Source: Diplonema papillatum
Taxonomy: Eukaryota > Euglenozoa > Diplonemea > Diplonemida > Diplonemidae
Length of the DNA stretch: 64,000 bases
Direction: 5' to 3'
NCBI GenBank assembly: GCA_030068145.1
Contig: JAPJBO010000380.1
Location: 1-64,000, forward strand
Below, in pieces: positions 1-9,240 of the stretch. The position numbers and the translations under genes were made by a program. Numbering within the stretch: the stretch's first letter is position 1; every line of letters starts with the position of its first letter. The notes beneath the pieces were generated by a model, which was not told the origin of the DNA, searched no databases, and saw nothing but the letters and a program-made list of their open reading frames with translations.

Positions 1-414
1 GGACATGGGCCAAAAAAAAAAAACCGCCTACCCTCACTGCTACCAGTGAGAGAAACTTTTTTCTCTCACTGCTACCAGTGAGAGAAACTTTTAACAACTC
101 ACTGGTCCCAGTTTTTATCTCAATGGTACTGTACTGGTACAGTGGCGGCCAAAAAAGCCAAAAAAAGCAACGGTTTGGCCCGAGAACGCTTCCTGTGAGT
201 TTTGATTTTTTGCCCCCCAGCCCCCACACTTCCTTCCACCCTTTCCTGTAACTACCTAGCCTTGCCAGAACAACAAAGTTGGTTTCTCTTCCTCATTCCC
301 CCCTGCACCGTGACCTCTATGGTGGTGTGGAATCCGACCTGGTAGTTCGGAAAAACTGCTGCTTGTGTGAGAAAAATAGTCACTCACTGGTAAAAATGCT
401 CGAAACTCAGATCG
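1..414. repeat. Short hairpin direct repeat, otherwise unassigned
   Basis: A 29-bp unit occurs twice (about 32-60 and 64-92); each contains CTCACTGCTACCAGTGAG, a short hairpin. A third, partial CACTGGT motif follows near 107. No protein-coding signal is recognised in the rest of this stretch. Confidence 0.5.
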
Positions 415-1501
415 ATGGCAGGCCCTGACTCGGGCCCTTTTACTGATTCTGGTTCCGACCCTCCACGGGTCACACAACGATCGCGCCCTCCCGCCGGCTC
501 TTCCCGGCTACTCGCGGCGGGTGTCAGATTTTGCAAACGCGAAATCTCAGATTTTGCAAAATCTGAGATTGGCGAACCCAGGAATTTTTTTTTGCTGGGC
601 CAAATCTCAGATTTTGCAAACCTGAAAATCTCAGATTTTGCAAACCTGAAATCTCAGATTTTGCAAATCTCAGATTTTGCAAATCTCAGATTTTGCAAAA
701 TGGGCCAATCTCAGATTTTGCGTATTTCACCAAAATCTCAGATTTTGCAAAATCTGAGATTTTGGTGTGAGTGCAAAATCTGAGATTTTCAGAACTACAA
801 CAACAAAAATTTTGGGTCAAATTTTTTTGGGCTCAGCTTTAGGACAGTTCCAGGCAGTGTGTTCTGTCGGATTGGGGGGGTTGCGCCTTCGGCGCTTAAA
901 ATTTTTATTATAAGAGATGGCAGGAGGTTGCCACCAGTTGATTTCAGTGTGTGGGGTCCCTATTTCAGGTGTTAAAATTTCGTTTGCAACACTCAAATTT
1001 CGTCTGCTTAGGAGCACTTGATTTCAGTGTGTGGGGTCCCAATTTCAGTTGGTGAAAATTTCGTTTGCAACACTCAAGTTTTGTCTGCACAGGAGCACTG
1101 CATTGTGTGAGGAAATCGAAAACCTCAGATTTTGCAGACCTGAAATCTCAGATTTTGCAAAATCGAAAATCTCAGATTTTGCAAATCTCAGATTTTGCAA
1201 AATGGGCCAATCTCAGATTTTGCATATTTCGCCAAAATCTCAGATTTTGCAAATCTCAGATTTTGCAAAATCTGAGATTTTCGATTTTGCAAAATCTGAG
1301 ATTTCGCGTTTGCAAAATCTGACACCCGCCCTACTCGCGTCCTCCGCATCGCGGCGTGCCTATCGGCGCAAGCGAGAAAGCGAAGACTCCGATTCCTTTT
1401 CGGATTATGAGATCGTGAGCAACTGCCAACAACAGTTGCAGCCGACTAGAGTTGTGCCGCGCCGAAAGCGCGGAAAAAGTGACCCTTCTGGAGTCACGTA
1501 G
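415..1501 (+). pseudogene. Basic C-terminal protein tail, split by a foldback element
   Basis: Codons from MAGPDSGPF run to SSRLLA at about 515 and resume at about 1331 with SASRRAYRRKRESEDSD, ending in PSGVT and a stop at 1501. The two halves are continuous in the paralogous copy on the opposite strand at 5402-5767, so the gene is broken by the element at 516-1330. The tail is rich in Arg/Lys with an acidic Ser/Asp block (SEDSDSFSDYE), so it could be nucleic-acid binding, but no known domain is visible. Related tails ending in PSAVT or PSGVT occur at 4040-4250 and 5791-6435, and their 3' flanks are shared too. I infer the 3' end of a dispersed retroelement rather than a host gene. Confidence 0.6.
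516..1330. mobile_element. MULE-like foldback DNA element, 815 bp
   Basis: The ends are perfect inverted repeats of about 48 bp starting GGCGGGTGTCAG. The 8-bp sequence CTACTCGC (9 bp if the following G is counted) lies on both sides, at 508-515 and 1331-1338. The uninterrupted site is present on the other strand near 5670, so this is a demonstrable insertion. Target duplications of 8-9 bp with long terminal inverted repeats fit the Mutator superfamily. The interior consists of many AAATCTCAGATTTTGC units in both orientations, plus a central pair of ~80-bp direct repeats (about 938-1100). There is no transposase, so the element is non-autonomous. Confidence 0.75.
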
Positions 1502-1524
1502 CGAAAAGCTGGCATAGTGTGGTA

Positions 1525-1714
1525 CCATGCAGGGTCAGAACCTTGTGTCTTTTTGAAACGCTCCCGCGGGGCCGATGGACCCCAAAAAAAAAATTTGGCA
1601 AAAAAAAATTTTGCTCAACTTCCGCAAACTTTTAAAAATCAAAAAACCCATTTTTTTTCCGGAAATTTTTTTTTTGCCATTTTCAAAAAGACACAAGGTT
1701 TTGACCCTGCATGG
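1525..1714 (+). mobile_element. TA-flanked MITE, copy 1
   Basis: Terminal inverted repeats begin (C/A/T)CATGCAGGGTCA and continue through AACCTTGTGTCTTTTT. TA lies immediately outside both ends (1523-1524, 1715-1716). The empty site, with a single TA, is found at 5379-5380 in the opposite-strand paralog of the flanking DNA. The interior is A/T homopolymers around GGGGCCGATGG and a TTTAAAATTCAAAAAAC block; this copy is slightly shorter than the other six. TA duplication suggests Tc1/mariner mobilisation. Confidence 0.8.
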
Positions 1715-1778
1715 TACTCATTTGCTTGCAAATGACTCCCCACTAACGCAACAAGACGACGAAATTTTGTAAAAAATA

Positions 1779-2015
1779 GTGACTGTGCGTTGTCCTTGGG
1801 AGTGGGGGTGTGTGGCCCTTTTTGAGGTGAATTGCGCCTGTCGTTGCTTCTCCCTGAGGTTGCAGCCTAAGGAAACCAGCTGTGAGACAAAACTCGGCGC
1901 CAGTCTCGTCGGATTGCACCAGAAAGAACTTCACGGGTTACAAAACACCCGCCCAACACGAGGCACACGCCCAAGAACGTGCACGGCCACCGTAGCACCC
2001 GAAATCCTTTTTCGG
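1779..2015. repeat. Dispersed repeat shared with 55975-56180
   Basis: About 200 bp containing CTGAGGTTGCAGCCTAAGG, GGATTGCACCAGAAAGAAC and CACGAGGCACACGCCCAAG are readily aligned with 55975-56180 in the same orientation. No ORF is conserved between them. It is probably a 3' untranslated part of a retroelement, because it follows the tail pseudogene at 415-1501. Confidence 0.55.
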
Positions 2016-2056
2016 TTCTGGTAGACTATAACCTAGTCCAGTTTCACATGTAGGTA

Positions 2057-2270
2057 ACATGCAGGGTCAAAACCTTGTGTCTTTTCAAAACGCTCCCGCG
2101 GGGCCGATGGACCCCAAAAAAAAAAGTTGGGAAAAAAAAAAATTGCTCAACTTCATCAAAAAATACTGCAGAGTTTGTTCCAAACTTTTAAAATTCAAAA
2201 AACCCATTTTTTTTCCAGAAATTTTTTTTTTGCCATTTTCAAAAAGACACAAGGTTTTGACCCTGCATGG
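2057..2270 (+). mobile_element. TA-flanked MITE, copy 2
   Basis: Same inverted ends (ACATGCAGGGTC ... GACCCTGCATGG) and TA on both sides (2055-2056, 2271-2272). The internal order is the same as in copy 1. The 2273-2669 stretch that follows has no recognisable gene. Confidence 0.8.
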
Positions 2271-2669
2271 TAAGGCAACAGACTGAACAAGCCGACAACG
2301 CTTCTCAGCTTGGGTTGATTCGACACACACGCTGCTCTCTCCACCCTGCTCGCGTTTCCGCGATTTCGAAACGGGTAAGTTTGTCTGCTACCTCCGATGC
2401 AGTGTCCCTCCACTTCTTTGTGACTAAAGCACGTGTCAGAGCATCCTGCAGACACTGCTTCTTACCCCTTCGCGGTTTTGTCATAGAAGAGCTTTGCGGC
2501 CTCCGGCATCTCATCGAGGTTACGGTCCTCAAGATTCATCGGGCCTGCACGAGCCTCAGGCTCGTGATCGGGCTCCGGGTCGCAACGAAATCTGTTGTTG
2601 CCACGGAGCCAGCGGATTTCGAATCAGTGAGTCGGAATCAGTGGAATCGGACATTCCGAGACGAGGATA

Positions 2670-2883
2670 TCATGCAGGGTCAAAACCTTGTGTCTTTTTA
2701 AAATGCTCCCGCAGGGCCGATGGAGCCCTAAAATTTTTTTTGGAAAAAAAAAATTTTGCTCAACTTCCTCAAAAATTACTGCAGAGTTTGTTCCAAACTT
2801 TTAAAATTCAAAAAACCAATTTTTTTCCCGGAATTTTTTTTTTGGCCATTTCCAAAAAGACACAAGGTTTTGACCCTGCATGA
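2670..2883 (+). mobile_element. TA-flanked MITE, copy 3
   Basis: Ends TCATGCAGGG ... CCCTGCATGA, flanked by TA at 2668-2669 and 2884-2885. Forward orientation like copies 1 and 2. Confidence 0.8.
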
Positions 2884-3019
2884 TATGCTAATGAGCCAAC
2901 CCCACTTTTTAGGGGGTCGGGGGCGAAGCCCGGGGACACTTTTTTAGCCTACCGTCGTACGCGTTTTTCTAGTAGTCCATTTCCCCCGCTCCGGGTTTTT
3001 CTCGATCCGTGACTCGGCA

Positions 3020-3206
3020 CCGGGTATTTGCCGCACAATTCAGGCCTGAAGGCCCGGGTTCGAACCCGGCCGAGGACACCCGGGCAAGGCACTTTTCCGG
3101 TCGAAAATGATTTTCGGGGGTTGTTGGTTTTCGGGGTCTTTCATGCCCGAAATTTGCGTTTTTTGCAGAGGTTCTCAATAACTCGCGGTATTTGGGTCCC
3201 TTTGGG
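3020..3206 (+). mobile_element. tRNA-derived SINE-like element
   Basis: A pol III box B (GGGTTCGAACCCGG) at about 3056-3069 is followed by a tail beginning GGCACTTTTCCGGTCGA. The same box B plus tail is found in reverse at 3560-3668, so the conserved unit is longer than a tRNA and neither is a tRNA gene. The distal part (TTTGCGTTTTTTGCAGAGG to ACTCGCGG) recurs near 3795-3865. MITE copy 4 abuts the 3' side. Confidence 0.6.
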
Positions 3207-3208
3207 TA

Positions 3209-3422
3209 ACATGCAGGGTCAAAACCTTGTGTCTTTTTGAAAATGGCAAAAAAAAAATTTCCGGAAAAAAATTGGGTTTTTTGAATTTTAAAAGTTTGGA
3301 ACAAACTCTGCAGTAATTTTTGAGGAAGTTGAGCAAAATTTTTTTTTCCCAAAAATTTTTTTAGGGCTCCATCGGCCCCGCAGGAGCGTTTTAAAAAGAC
3401 ACAAGGTTTTGACCCTGCATGG
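3209..3422 (-). mobile_element. TA-flanked MITE, copy 4 (reverse)
   Basis: Ends ACATGCAGGG ... CCCTGCATGG with TA at 3207-3208 and 3423-3424. The interior reads in the opposite order to copies 1-3. Confidence 0.8.
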
Positions 3423-3559
3423 TAACGTGAGTCAGTCTACCAGAACTGAGCATCGCCCGAACTTTGCTTCACCAGAAGTTAGCTTCGCCCGAACTTTGCT
3501 TTTGCATCACCACAACTTAGCAACTTGGTTTCACCCGAACTTTGCTGCTTTCCGAACTT

Positions 3560-3668
3560 TACAAACCCCGTAAATCATTGTCGACCGGAAAAGTGCCTCG
3601 CCCGGGTTCGAACCCGGGACCTCCAGCCGTGAAGGCTTGCGCTGTTCACTCTGCCATCACGGTGTCAT
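3560..3668 (-). mobile_element. tRNA-derived SINE-like element, reverse copy
   Basis: On the minus strand there is an A-box-like TGGCAGAGTGAACAGCG, an anticodon-arm-like AGCCTTCACGGCT and a perfect T arm (CCGGGTTCGAACCCGG). The acceptor ends do not pair, so this is not an active tRNA. The downstream GGCACTTTTCCGGTCGA tail is shared with the copy at 3020-3206. Confidence 0.6.
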
Positions 3669-3714
3669 TTCCAGGGGGAAAACTTCCTGTTATGGAGACC
3701 GTTGAAATGACGCT

Positions 3715-3770
3715 ATAAAAAGTTCCCCGGAGCTTCAAGCGAACTTTCACTCTAAAAAGTGCTGCGCTTT
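3715..3770 (+). repeat. CCCCGGAG...CAAGCGAACTTTCACTCTAAAAAG motif, copy 1
   Basis: A ~50-bp motif (CCCCGGAGCTTCAAGCGAAC followed by TTTCACTCTAAAAAG) recurs at about 35087-35147, 35788-35850 and 58905-58962, the last ~200 bp upstream of the methyltransferase gene. It may be a core-promoter piece carried by a repeat or a repeat consensus; the sequence alone does not decide. Confidence 0.45.
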
Positions 3771-4039
3771 GCGCGTAGAGGCAGCAGTTTGGGTTTCGGG
3801 GTCTAATGTGCCCGACATTTGCGTTTTTTTGCCGAGTTTCTCAATATCTCGTGGCCTTGGGTAATTTGAGTCAGTCTACCAGATTCTGGTCCAGAACTTA
3901 GCATCGCCCGAACTTTGCTTCGCCCGAACTTTACGGTTTCCCGAACTTTAACTGCTGCCTTTAGTCTCGCCTTACCGGCGCACATGTACTTTTTCTCCTG
4001 TGGTGTTTACGCACTTGCTTCATTCCATCCGAGCGTTCC

Positions 4040-4250
4040 GTCTGTTCATTTCTACCCTGAGCAACGCACTGTGCACATAGTCGGTGTCTACGTAACAGCA
4101 GATGGGTCGAGCTGCGGGGGCGGCTCATGGGTGAACGTCGTTGTCCGCAGAAGGGGGTCGTGCCATGTCGGCAGGTGTCCGCCGCTTCTTCTCACCGCGT
4201 TTGCGGAGCCCTCACCCAGCTTTGTTGGCCGTGTGAGCAACCATTAAAGC
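4040..4250 (-). pseudogene. Decayed copy of the PSAVT tail
   Basis: On the minus strand this reads through Arg-rich, stop-containing frames to DPSAVT and a stop near 4090, followed by a 3' flank (GTGCGTTGCTCAGGGTA) shared with the 3' flank of 5791-6435. It is therefore a degraded member of the same tail family. Confidence 0.5.
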
Positions 4251-4316
4251 ACAGAAACTGCACTACTACCTTGACGTTTTTTCACAAAATTTCGTCGTCT
4301 TGTTGCGTTAGTGGTA

Positions 4317-4531
4317 TCATGCAGGGTCAAAACCTTGTGTCTTTTTGGAAATGGCAAAAAAAAAATTTCCAGAAAAAAATTGGGTTTTTTTGAATTTTAA
4401 AAGTTTGGAACAAACTCTGCAGTAATTTTTGCTGAACTTGAGCGATTTTTTTTTTTTCCAACTTTTTTTTTTGGGGTCCATCGGCCCCGCGGGAGCGTTT
4501 TAAAAAGACACAAGGTTTTGACCCTGCATGG
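4317..4531 (-). mobile_element. TA-flanked MITE, copy 5 (reverse)
   Basis: Ends TCATGCAGGG ... CCCTGCATGG with TA at 4315-4316 and 4532-4533. The left flank (CGTCTTGTTGCGTTAGTGG) is the same host sequence that lies near the end of MITE copy 1 and at 5338-5355, so the same retroelement 3' region was hit more than once. Confidence 0.8.
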
Positions 4532-4695
4532 TATGGTCCTTTGACAGAGTGAGCCGATGCCTCTCATCTCACCTTTAAAACACGGCTGAGTCGCGCATGC
4601 TCTTGACAGACGCTAACGTCCGACATTTCGCACGCGCGTCGCAGTCGTTGGGTGGTATTGACAAGGGGTTTCATCGGACACTCGGATGAGCTTCG

Positions 4696-5373
4696 TTACT
4701 TCACTGCCGCAGGTTCCCCCCTGCCCTGGGAGGTCCGCTTGGCTGCCTTCGGGTTGCGTTTCCGCGTTGGTGTTGTTGCTTCGCTTTTGGACTCCCTCTT
4801 CGACTTCGCACGGTCCCAACGTCCTGGTCTGCCCTTGGTGCACGTCTTGCGCTCAGTCTGCGCAGTTCGTCTCTCCTGCTTGACCTCGTGCTTCCATCGA
4901 GCCTGCTTGCGCTCCCATCCCGACGGGTAGTGCGTCTGCGGTCGAAAACTGCCATTCAGTGTTGCAGCTTTGCGGAGCCCAGCCTGCGGTATGGCTCGCA
5001 CCTTGTCGCCGGCCTTCTTCGCCGTCTGCTCTCGTGCGGCGGCTTCGTAGGCGCGCATCACGGCTTCAAACGCCTGCTGGCTCGCCATCTGTGGCCTCTT
5101 GTCGAGTCCGGCCATGTTTCCGCCTCCGAGAGACGTCAGGACGTTGACTTGCATCTCAAGCGCCGGGTGAATCGGCGTCTGCACGATACTCGTCAGCCGT
5201 CGCATCGCGCTCTTCATCGCGTACGATTTCGCGGTCGCCGAGTCCCGATACTCGGCTGTCGCTCGTCTCTGGACTTCATCCATCGCACGATTCGATAGAG
5301 CATCGGCGTCGATATTCTGCTCGCGCGGCACGTGCTCGTCTTGTTGCGTTAGTGGGGAGTCATTTGCAAGCAA
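4696..5373 (-). CDS. Retroelement RNase H C-terminus with basic tail
   Basis: The 225-codon frame contains HVPREQNIDADALSNRAMD near residues 14-32. This is the last catalytic segment of the archaeal/plant-type RNase H found in some retrotransposons. The core of RNase H and any reverse transcriptase are missing: upstream of the motif the sequence switches to DNA shared with 1715-1760, so the element is truncated or rearranged at about 5341. After the motif come about 190 residues without a recognised domain, then a Lys/Arg-rich tail ending GRGEPAAVK. The ending GRGEPGAVK recurs in the insertion at 11712-12166, marking both as 3' ends of one element family. It is probably not a functional gene. 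Confidence 0.6.
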   Translation of the reverse strand: MLANDSPLTQQDEHVPREQNIDADALSNRAMDEVQRRATAEYRDSATAKSYAMKSAMRRLTSIVQTPIHPALEMQVNVLTSLGGGNMAGLDKRPQMASQQAFEAVMRAYEAAAREQTAKKAGDKVRAIPQAGLRKAATLNGSFRPQTHYPSGWERKQARWKHEVKQERRTAQTERKTCTKGRPGRWDRAKSKRESKSEATTPTRKRNPKAAKRTSQGRGEPAAVK

Positions 5374-5401
5374 ATGAGTACCACACTATGCCAGCTTTTC
5401 G

Positions 5402-5767
5402 CTACGTGACTCCAGAAGGGTCACTTTTTCCGCGCTTTCGGCGCGGCGCAACTCTAGTCGGTTGCAACTGTTCTTGGAAATTACTGACGATTTCATAATC
5501 CGAAAAGGAATCGGAATCTTCGCTTTCTCGTTCGCGCTTTCGGCGCGGCGCAACTCTAGTCGGTTGCAACTGTTCTTGGAAATTACTGACGATTTCATAA
5601 TCCGAAAAGGAATCGGAATCTTCGCTTTCTCGTTTGCGCCGATAGGCACGCCGCGATGCGGAGGTCGCGAGTAGCCGGGAAGAGCCGGCGGGAGGGCGCG
5701 ATCGTTGTGTGACCCGTGGAGGGTCGGAACCAGAATCAGTAAAAGGGCCCGAGTCAGGGCCTGCCAT
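5402..5767 (-). pseudogene. Basic-tail copy with internal duplication
   Basis: From MAGPDSGPF to PSGVT, parallel to the split copy at 415-1501 but without the insertion; it therefore provides the empty site. A ~100-bp block encoding ESEDSDSFSDYEIVSN through APRRKR is duplicated in tandem and in frame (about 5430-5630). The frame stays open upstream to about 6439, but that extension is antisense to the copy at 5791-6435 and is not trusted. It is the 3' end of a retroelement or similar repeat; function unknown. Confidence 0.5.
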
Positions 5768-5790
5768 CGAAGAGGGCCGGGCGGGGCCGG

Positions 5791-6435
5791 GTGGGCGCGG
5801 TGTGTTCGGGCCGGCGAGGCCAGTGCCGTCGTCGCCGAGATCGGCGCGTCGTCGTCGTCGTCGTGCGCGCAGCGCGGCTGCGGGAGAGGCCGTGGGGGTG
5901 CAGGGCGCGGGTCGCTTACTGCCTGCTGGCCAATGCCTCCGTGTGCTGCCGGAGTGGCCACCACCGGGCGGGAGACCGGCCGGACGACGCCGACGACGAG
6001 AACGAGGCACCTGCACCTCCGGCGGGACCTCAACCGGCACCGGCAGCGCCCCGACGCGGGCTCCGACGCAAACGCGGGGAGACGAGCGAGGAATCCTCCG
6101 GCTCCGGCCAGGGAGACTCACCAACGATCGATCGCGCTGCGCCGCTGCGGCGGCGTGCTGCGGAGGACCCTTCCGTCCCACGCACCCCCCCAGCGCGGCG
6201 GCGCCGACGCACTCAACTGCCAACGCCGCAACTCCGGGCCAACACCCCCGCCCGACGAACGCCGCCCAATGCGCAGCCCCCGGCTGCGTCCATCCGACGC
6301 GCGAACCGACGCAAACGCGAAGAAACGAGCGAAGGGTCATCCAACGATGGCTCCGGCCGGGAGGCCACAATGACACCCACTCGTAGGCCGCCTCCGCGGC
6401 GACGTAACAGACGCGTTCCATCTGCTGTGACGTAG
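5791..6435 (+). pseudogene. Arg/Pro/Ser-rich tail ending PSAVT, head-to-head with 5402-5767
   Basis: This frame ends RRRNRRVPSAVT and aligns with the C-terminus of the opposite-strand copy (QPTRVAPRRKRGKSDPSGVT). Two RRKR(G/E)ETSE blocks lie near the middle and end. The 3' flank also matches that of 4040-4250. The two copies point away from each other, so 5402-6435 is a diverged inverted pair. The start codon is uncertain, and only the last ~130 codons are supported by comparison. Confidence 0.45.
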
Positions 6436-6489
6436 ACACGGAGTGTGCATAGTGCGTTGCTCAGGGTAGTCGGAGGCCTGACAATCACA

Positions 6490-7374
6490 CTAATGCAACA
6501 AATTTACGCCTGCTGGCGGGGGGGCGCGCTTCGGGGGCGACTTCGTCGTCCGCCTCCTCCGGCCACGGCTGGTAGGTGTTCCAGGTGGGGACGGCGCGCG
6601 CCGCTTCCGGCCTGTGAGGCCGTCGCTCTCGCCTAGGCTGCGACCGCCACCGCCGCCGCCGCCGCGATCCCCGCCGCGTCCGCTGCCGCGACCGCCGCCG
6701 CGTGCGCGGCCGCGACCAGTGCCGCGGCCGCCGCCACCGTCTCCGTCACTGTCGTCTCCGCCGCCTCGGCCGCCGCGGCCGCGGCCACGGCCGCAGCAGC
6801 GGCCGCCACGACCACCGCCACCCCCGTCGCCACTGCTGCTGTCGCGGCCAGCACCACCCCTGTGATGCCCCCGTCCGCAGCACGCGTCAGCGTTCGGGCA
6901 GGTCCCGCATCGCGTCAGCCGATGCGCCCGGCAGCACTGAATGCGCAGGCCGTCGTCCGGTTGGTGGTGCACCTGGCAGCACTGGTCCACTACAAGGCTG
7001 TAGTTTCTCCGCATGCCCGAGCACATTGCGCACTTCTGCTTCGCGCACGCGTGACAGACGGACTGTGAGCGGAGCAGGGGGTCTGCCTGCGACTCCGGGA
7101 CGAGCACCGGGAGGCGTGGTCGTTGCGGCATTGGTGTGGGCTCGGCCCAGCGCGCCGAACGCTGCGCTCGCCTCGTCGCGTCATAGAGCGGGAACACGTC
7201 CCCGCCCCCGAGCGCCGCACGCGGGAAGTTCATCTCCAAGACTTCGAACGTCTCCTCCCCCCCAGCGAAATGTGGCCGCGGTGTCAAAATTTCAAGATTT
7301 TTTTTTTCTTCAAGATGTGAAAAAAAATGGGCAAATCCAACAACTTCTGAAAAGGAGTTTGTCAATCCATCCAT
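6490..7374 (-). CDS. Cys-rich / RGG-rich protein of a repeated family
   Basis: A 294-codon frame. Residues 107-166 hold a dense Cys/His cluster (VCHACAKQKCAMC, QCCQVHH, QCCRAHRLTRCGTCP, ACCGRGHH), which suggests zinc binding. Residues ~172-260 are almost entirely Gly/Arg (RGG-like), as in RNA-binding proteins, and the C-terminus is basic. Homology to the decayed copies at 7880-8935 and 40720-41230 starts around residue 38 (GGEETFEVLE), so the first ~37 residues may not be coding. Three copies in one window suggest a mobile-element protein (gag- or ORF1-like nucleic-acid binder) rather than a single host gene. It is the only copy with an intact frame. Confidence 0.5.
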   Translation of the reverse strand: MDGLTNSFSEVVGFAHFFSHLEEKKNLEILTPRPHFAGGEETFEVLEMNFPRAALGGGDVFPLYDATRRAQRSARWAEPTPMPQRPRLPVLVPESQADPLLRSQSVCHACAKQKCAMCSGMRRNYSLVVDQCCQVHHQPDDGLRIQCCRAHRLTRCGTCPNADACCGRGHHRGGAGRDSSSGDGGGGGRGGRCCGRGRGRGGRGGGDDSDGDGGGGRGTGRGRARGGGRGSGRGGDRGGGGGGGRSLGESDGLTGRKRRAPSPPGTPTSRGRRRRTTKSPPKRAPPPAGVNLLH

Positions 7375-7378
7375 GGTT

Positions 7379-7480
7379 CCCGGGATGGTAAAAAATGCTT
7401 TCCGGGGAAAAAGTACATTTTTTGGTGTGGTCGGTGGGCCAGTTCCCCGTAGTTCCCCCGTAGTTCAACACGAGGGGGGG
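7379..7480. repeat. Segment inverted relative to 10215-10290
   Basis: GGGAAAAAGTACATTTTTTGGTGTGGTCGG followed by AGTTCCCCGTAGTTCCC corresponds to the reverse complement (first part) and a direct match (second part) of 10215-10290. CCCGGGATGGTAAAAAATGC recurs at 11087. These are dispersed fragments of the 10-12 kb repeat. 7480-7880 shows nothing recognisable. Confidence 0.4.
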
Positions 7481-7879
7481 GTGTCTTTTTTTTTTTCGTT
7501 CTTGTTTTTTTGCTGAGTGCTTCAGGGATGCAGCCTTGGGTCCTGGAGAGCATTTCTAAGCTACCTTGCACTTTTTCGTCACAAAATAAGGACAATTTTG
7601 GGTAATTCGAGCGTCTTAAGATCAGAAACCCCAGGAGACAAGCCACCTGGTCCAGGCCAGAATCGGTGATCTTCGGGGGGGAATTCCGTTGTGGTGACCA
7701 CTTCCCTGCAGTCAGCCCTGGCGGAGGTGGGACGGAAGAGCTACAAAGGTGCAGCACTAGCTCCGAAGAGGAACGAATAGGATGAGAAGGAAGGACAGAC
7801 TGGGAGTCACGGTTTGACAGGTAGTGACAGGATTAGCTGCGGCAAGTGACCAGCAAAAAGGAGAGCAGGAACGGCTCTA

Positions 7880-8935
7880 TCAGAGGCCCCGCGCCGGCCG
7901 GGTCGAAGTGATCGCGGGACCGGAGACCTTCGCGGCGGTCGGAGGAGAGAGGTAGTTCCGGGCGCTGCAGTATTGGCTGGATGGGAAGTGCTGATCGGTC
8001 GCCGTCGACTTTGAAGTGTGCACCGGACTGGATCTTCCGGGCAGTGTCGTAGCGACGACGGACCGGACACTGTTGAGCATGCGCGCGAGGGTACTCGCAA
8101 AACTTTTAAAAACCGTCAGTGATGCGCTGGTGCGAAACGGCGACGGACCGCTTCTGCCAGGCAGGAAACTGGAGAAGATAGGGTCGCTGAGAACGGTGGA
8201 AGCCTCACGGGGTACGAGATGAGGCCGATCTTCCGTGGTGGTACGGAGACGATGGAAGTGCTCGAGACACAGCTGACGACGGCACGAGTTCAGCGGCGAG
8301 GCGCGGGGGATGGATCTTTTCCCGACGTACGGAGGTGGAAGGGCGAAGCGTGCGGCGAGATGGACGGTGTTCAACGACGCTACGGAACACGAAAGGTGGA
8401 GTGAGCGGGTGTGCCACGAGCACCAGAAAGTGAAGTGCGGCGTGTGAAAGCGTCGGGGCAAGTCGGTGGCGTGGTGCTGTGAGGCCCACCACAAGGATGA
8501 CGACGGCCTAGCGGTGAAGTTCTGCCGGCAACACCGCATGACGCAATGCGCGACGTGTAAGACGATAGCATAGTGCTGCCGCAACGAACACCTGACCATG
8601 GCATGCCGACGTGCGCACTGCAGCCGGCTCGCGGACTTGCGAAGTCGAAGGCCCAAACTGTGCTGTCGGAAGGGGCTGGTGCTCCCGGAAGCAGCGGGAG
8701 AAGTTGGGACCGAAGAGCGGGAAACCTCATCGCCACCGAGAGCGAAGGTCGAGAAGACGGCGCCAACGCGAGCGAAGAAGCGGCAATCGGACTCCGGCGG
8801 AGCCGGTATCAAAAGGCGCAAAGGACGCATCAAAGCGCAAGCGAAGAAGTCGAGCGGGCAGACGACCCCACAGAAGGCAACGCGGTCATCGCCCTAGCGC
8901 CTTGAAGAAGCAGAAATCGACGCGCAAGCGATGAA
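7880..8935 (+). pseudogene. Decayed second copy of the Cys-rich family
   Basis: From about 8240 the + strand reads METMEVLE-like sequence, then VCHEHQKVKCGV-stop, CCEAHHKDDDG, FCRQHRMTQCATC, stop and CCRNEH, matching the Cys/His spacing of the ORF at 6490-7374 with in-frame stops. It continues into a Lys/Arg-rich end (8598-8897). 7880-8220 has similar GC-rich, coding-like composition and is probably its upstream part, but I cannot align it. Confidence 0.55.
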
Positions 8936-8989
8936 CCTGGACGAGCAAACGAAGAAGAAGCGAGGCACCAAACGCGCGCCTGAGCGCGA

Positions 8990-9112
8990 CGATCAAGACG
9001 AGCTAAAGAGGCGAAAGCATGACACATCACGTACGAAGAGATAACCGCGACACCTGCGATGCAAATTATCGCCCCAGATTGTTTGCATTCAAACCCAAAC
9101 TATCAGAGGCGG
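8990..9112. repeat. Repeat shared with 26196-26310
   Basis: Both copies contain GGCGAAAGCATGACACATCA, then GATAACCGCG, a GATTATCGCC-like block, CCCAAACTA and GGCGG in the same order. A short piece (GCATGACACATCACGTGCGA) recurs at 50526. No coding frame is conserved. Confidence 0.5.
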
Positions 9113-9240
9113 TCGCGGTCGAAGACGGCAACCCGAGCGAGGAGTAAGGTTGGTAATCAGAATGACAGTCAGAATGGCCATGCTGAAGACAAGGTTGCGT
9201 TGCAGGAGGAGAAACTGGTGCTTGGCCGAGGATAAGATGG

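Noticed and set aside
3600..3665. tRNA gene (UCA anticodon-like loop)
   Set aside because: The acceptor stem does not pair, and the conserved repeat extends well past the tRNA 3' end, so it is a SINE head.
5709..6439. Overlapping + and - frames over 200 codons (GC-rich)
   Set aside because: Only the ends that match other tail copies (5402-5767 minus, last ~130 codons of 5791-6435 plus) are supported; the rest is GC-driven openness.
6614..6865. + strand proline-rich and minus-strand alanine-rich ORFs near 6.7 kb
   Set aside because: They are alternative frames of the Gly/Arg-rich tail of the Cys-rich gene.
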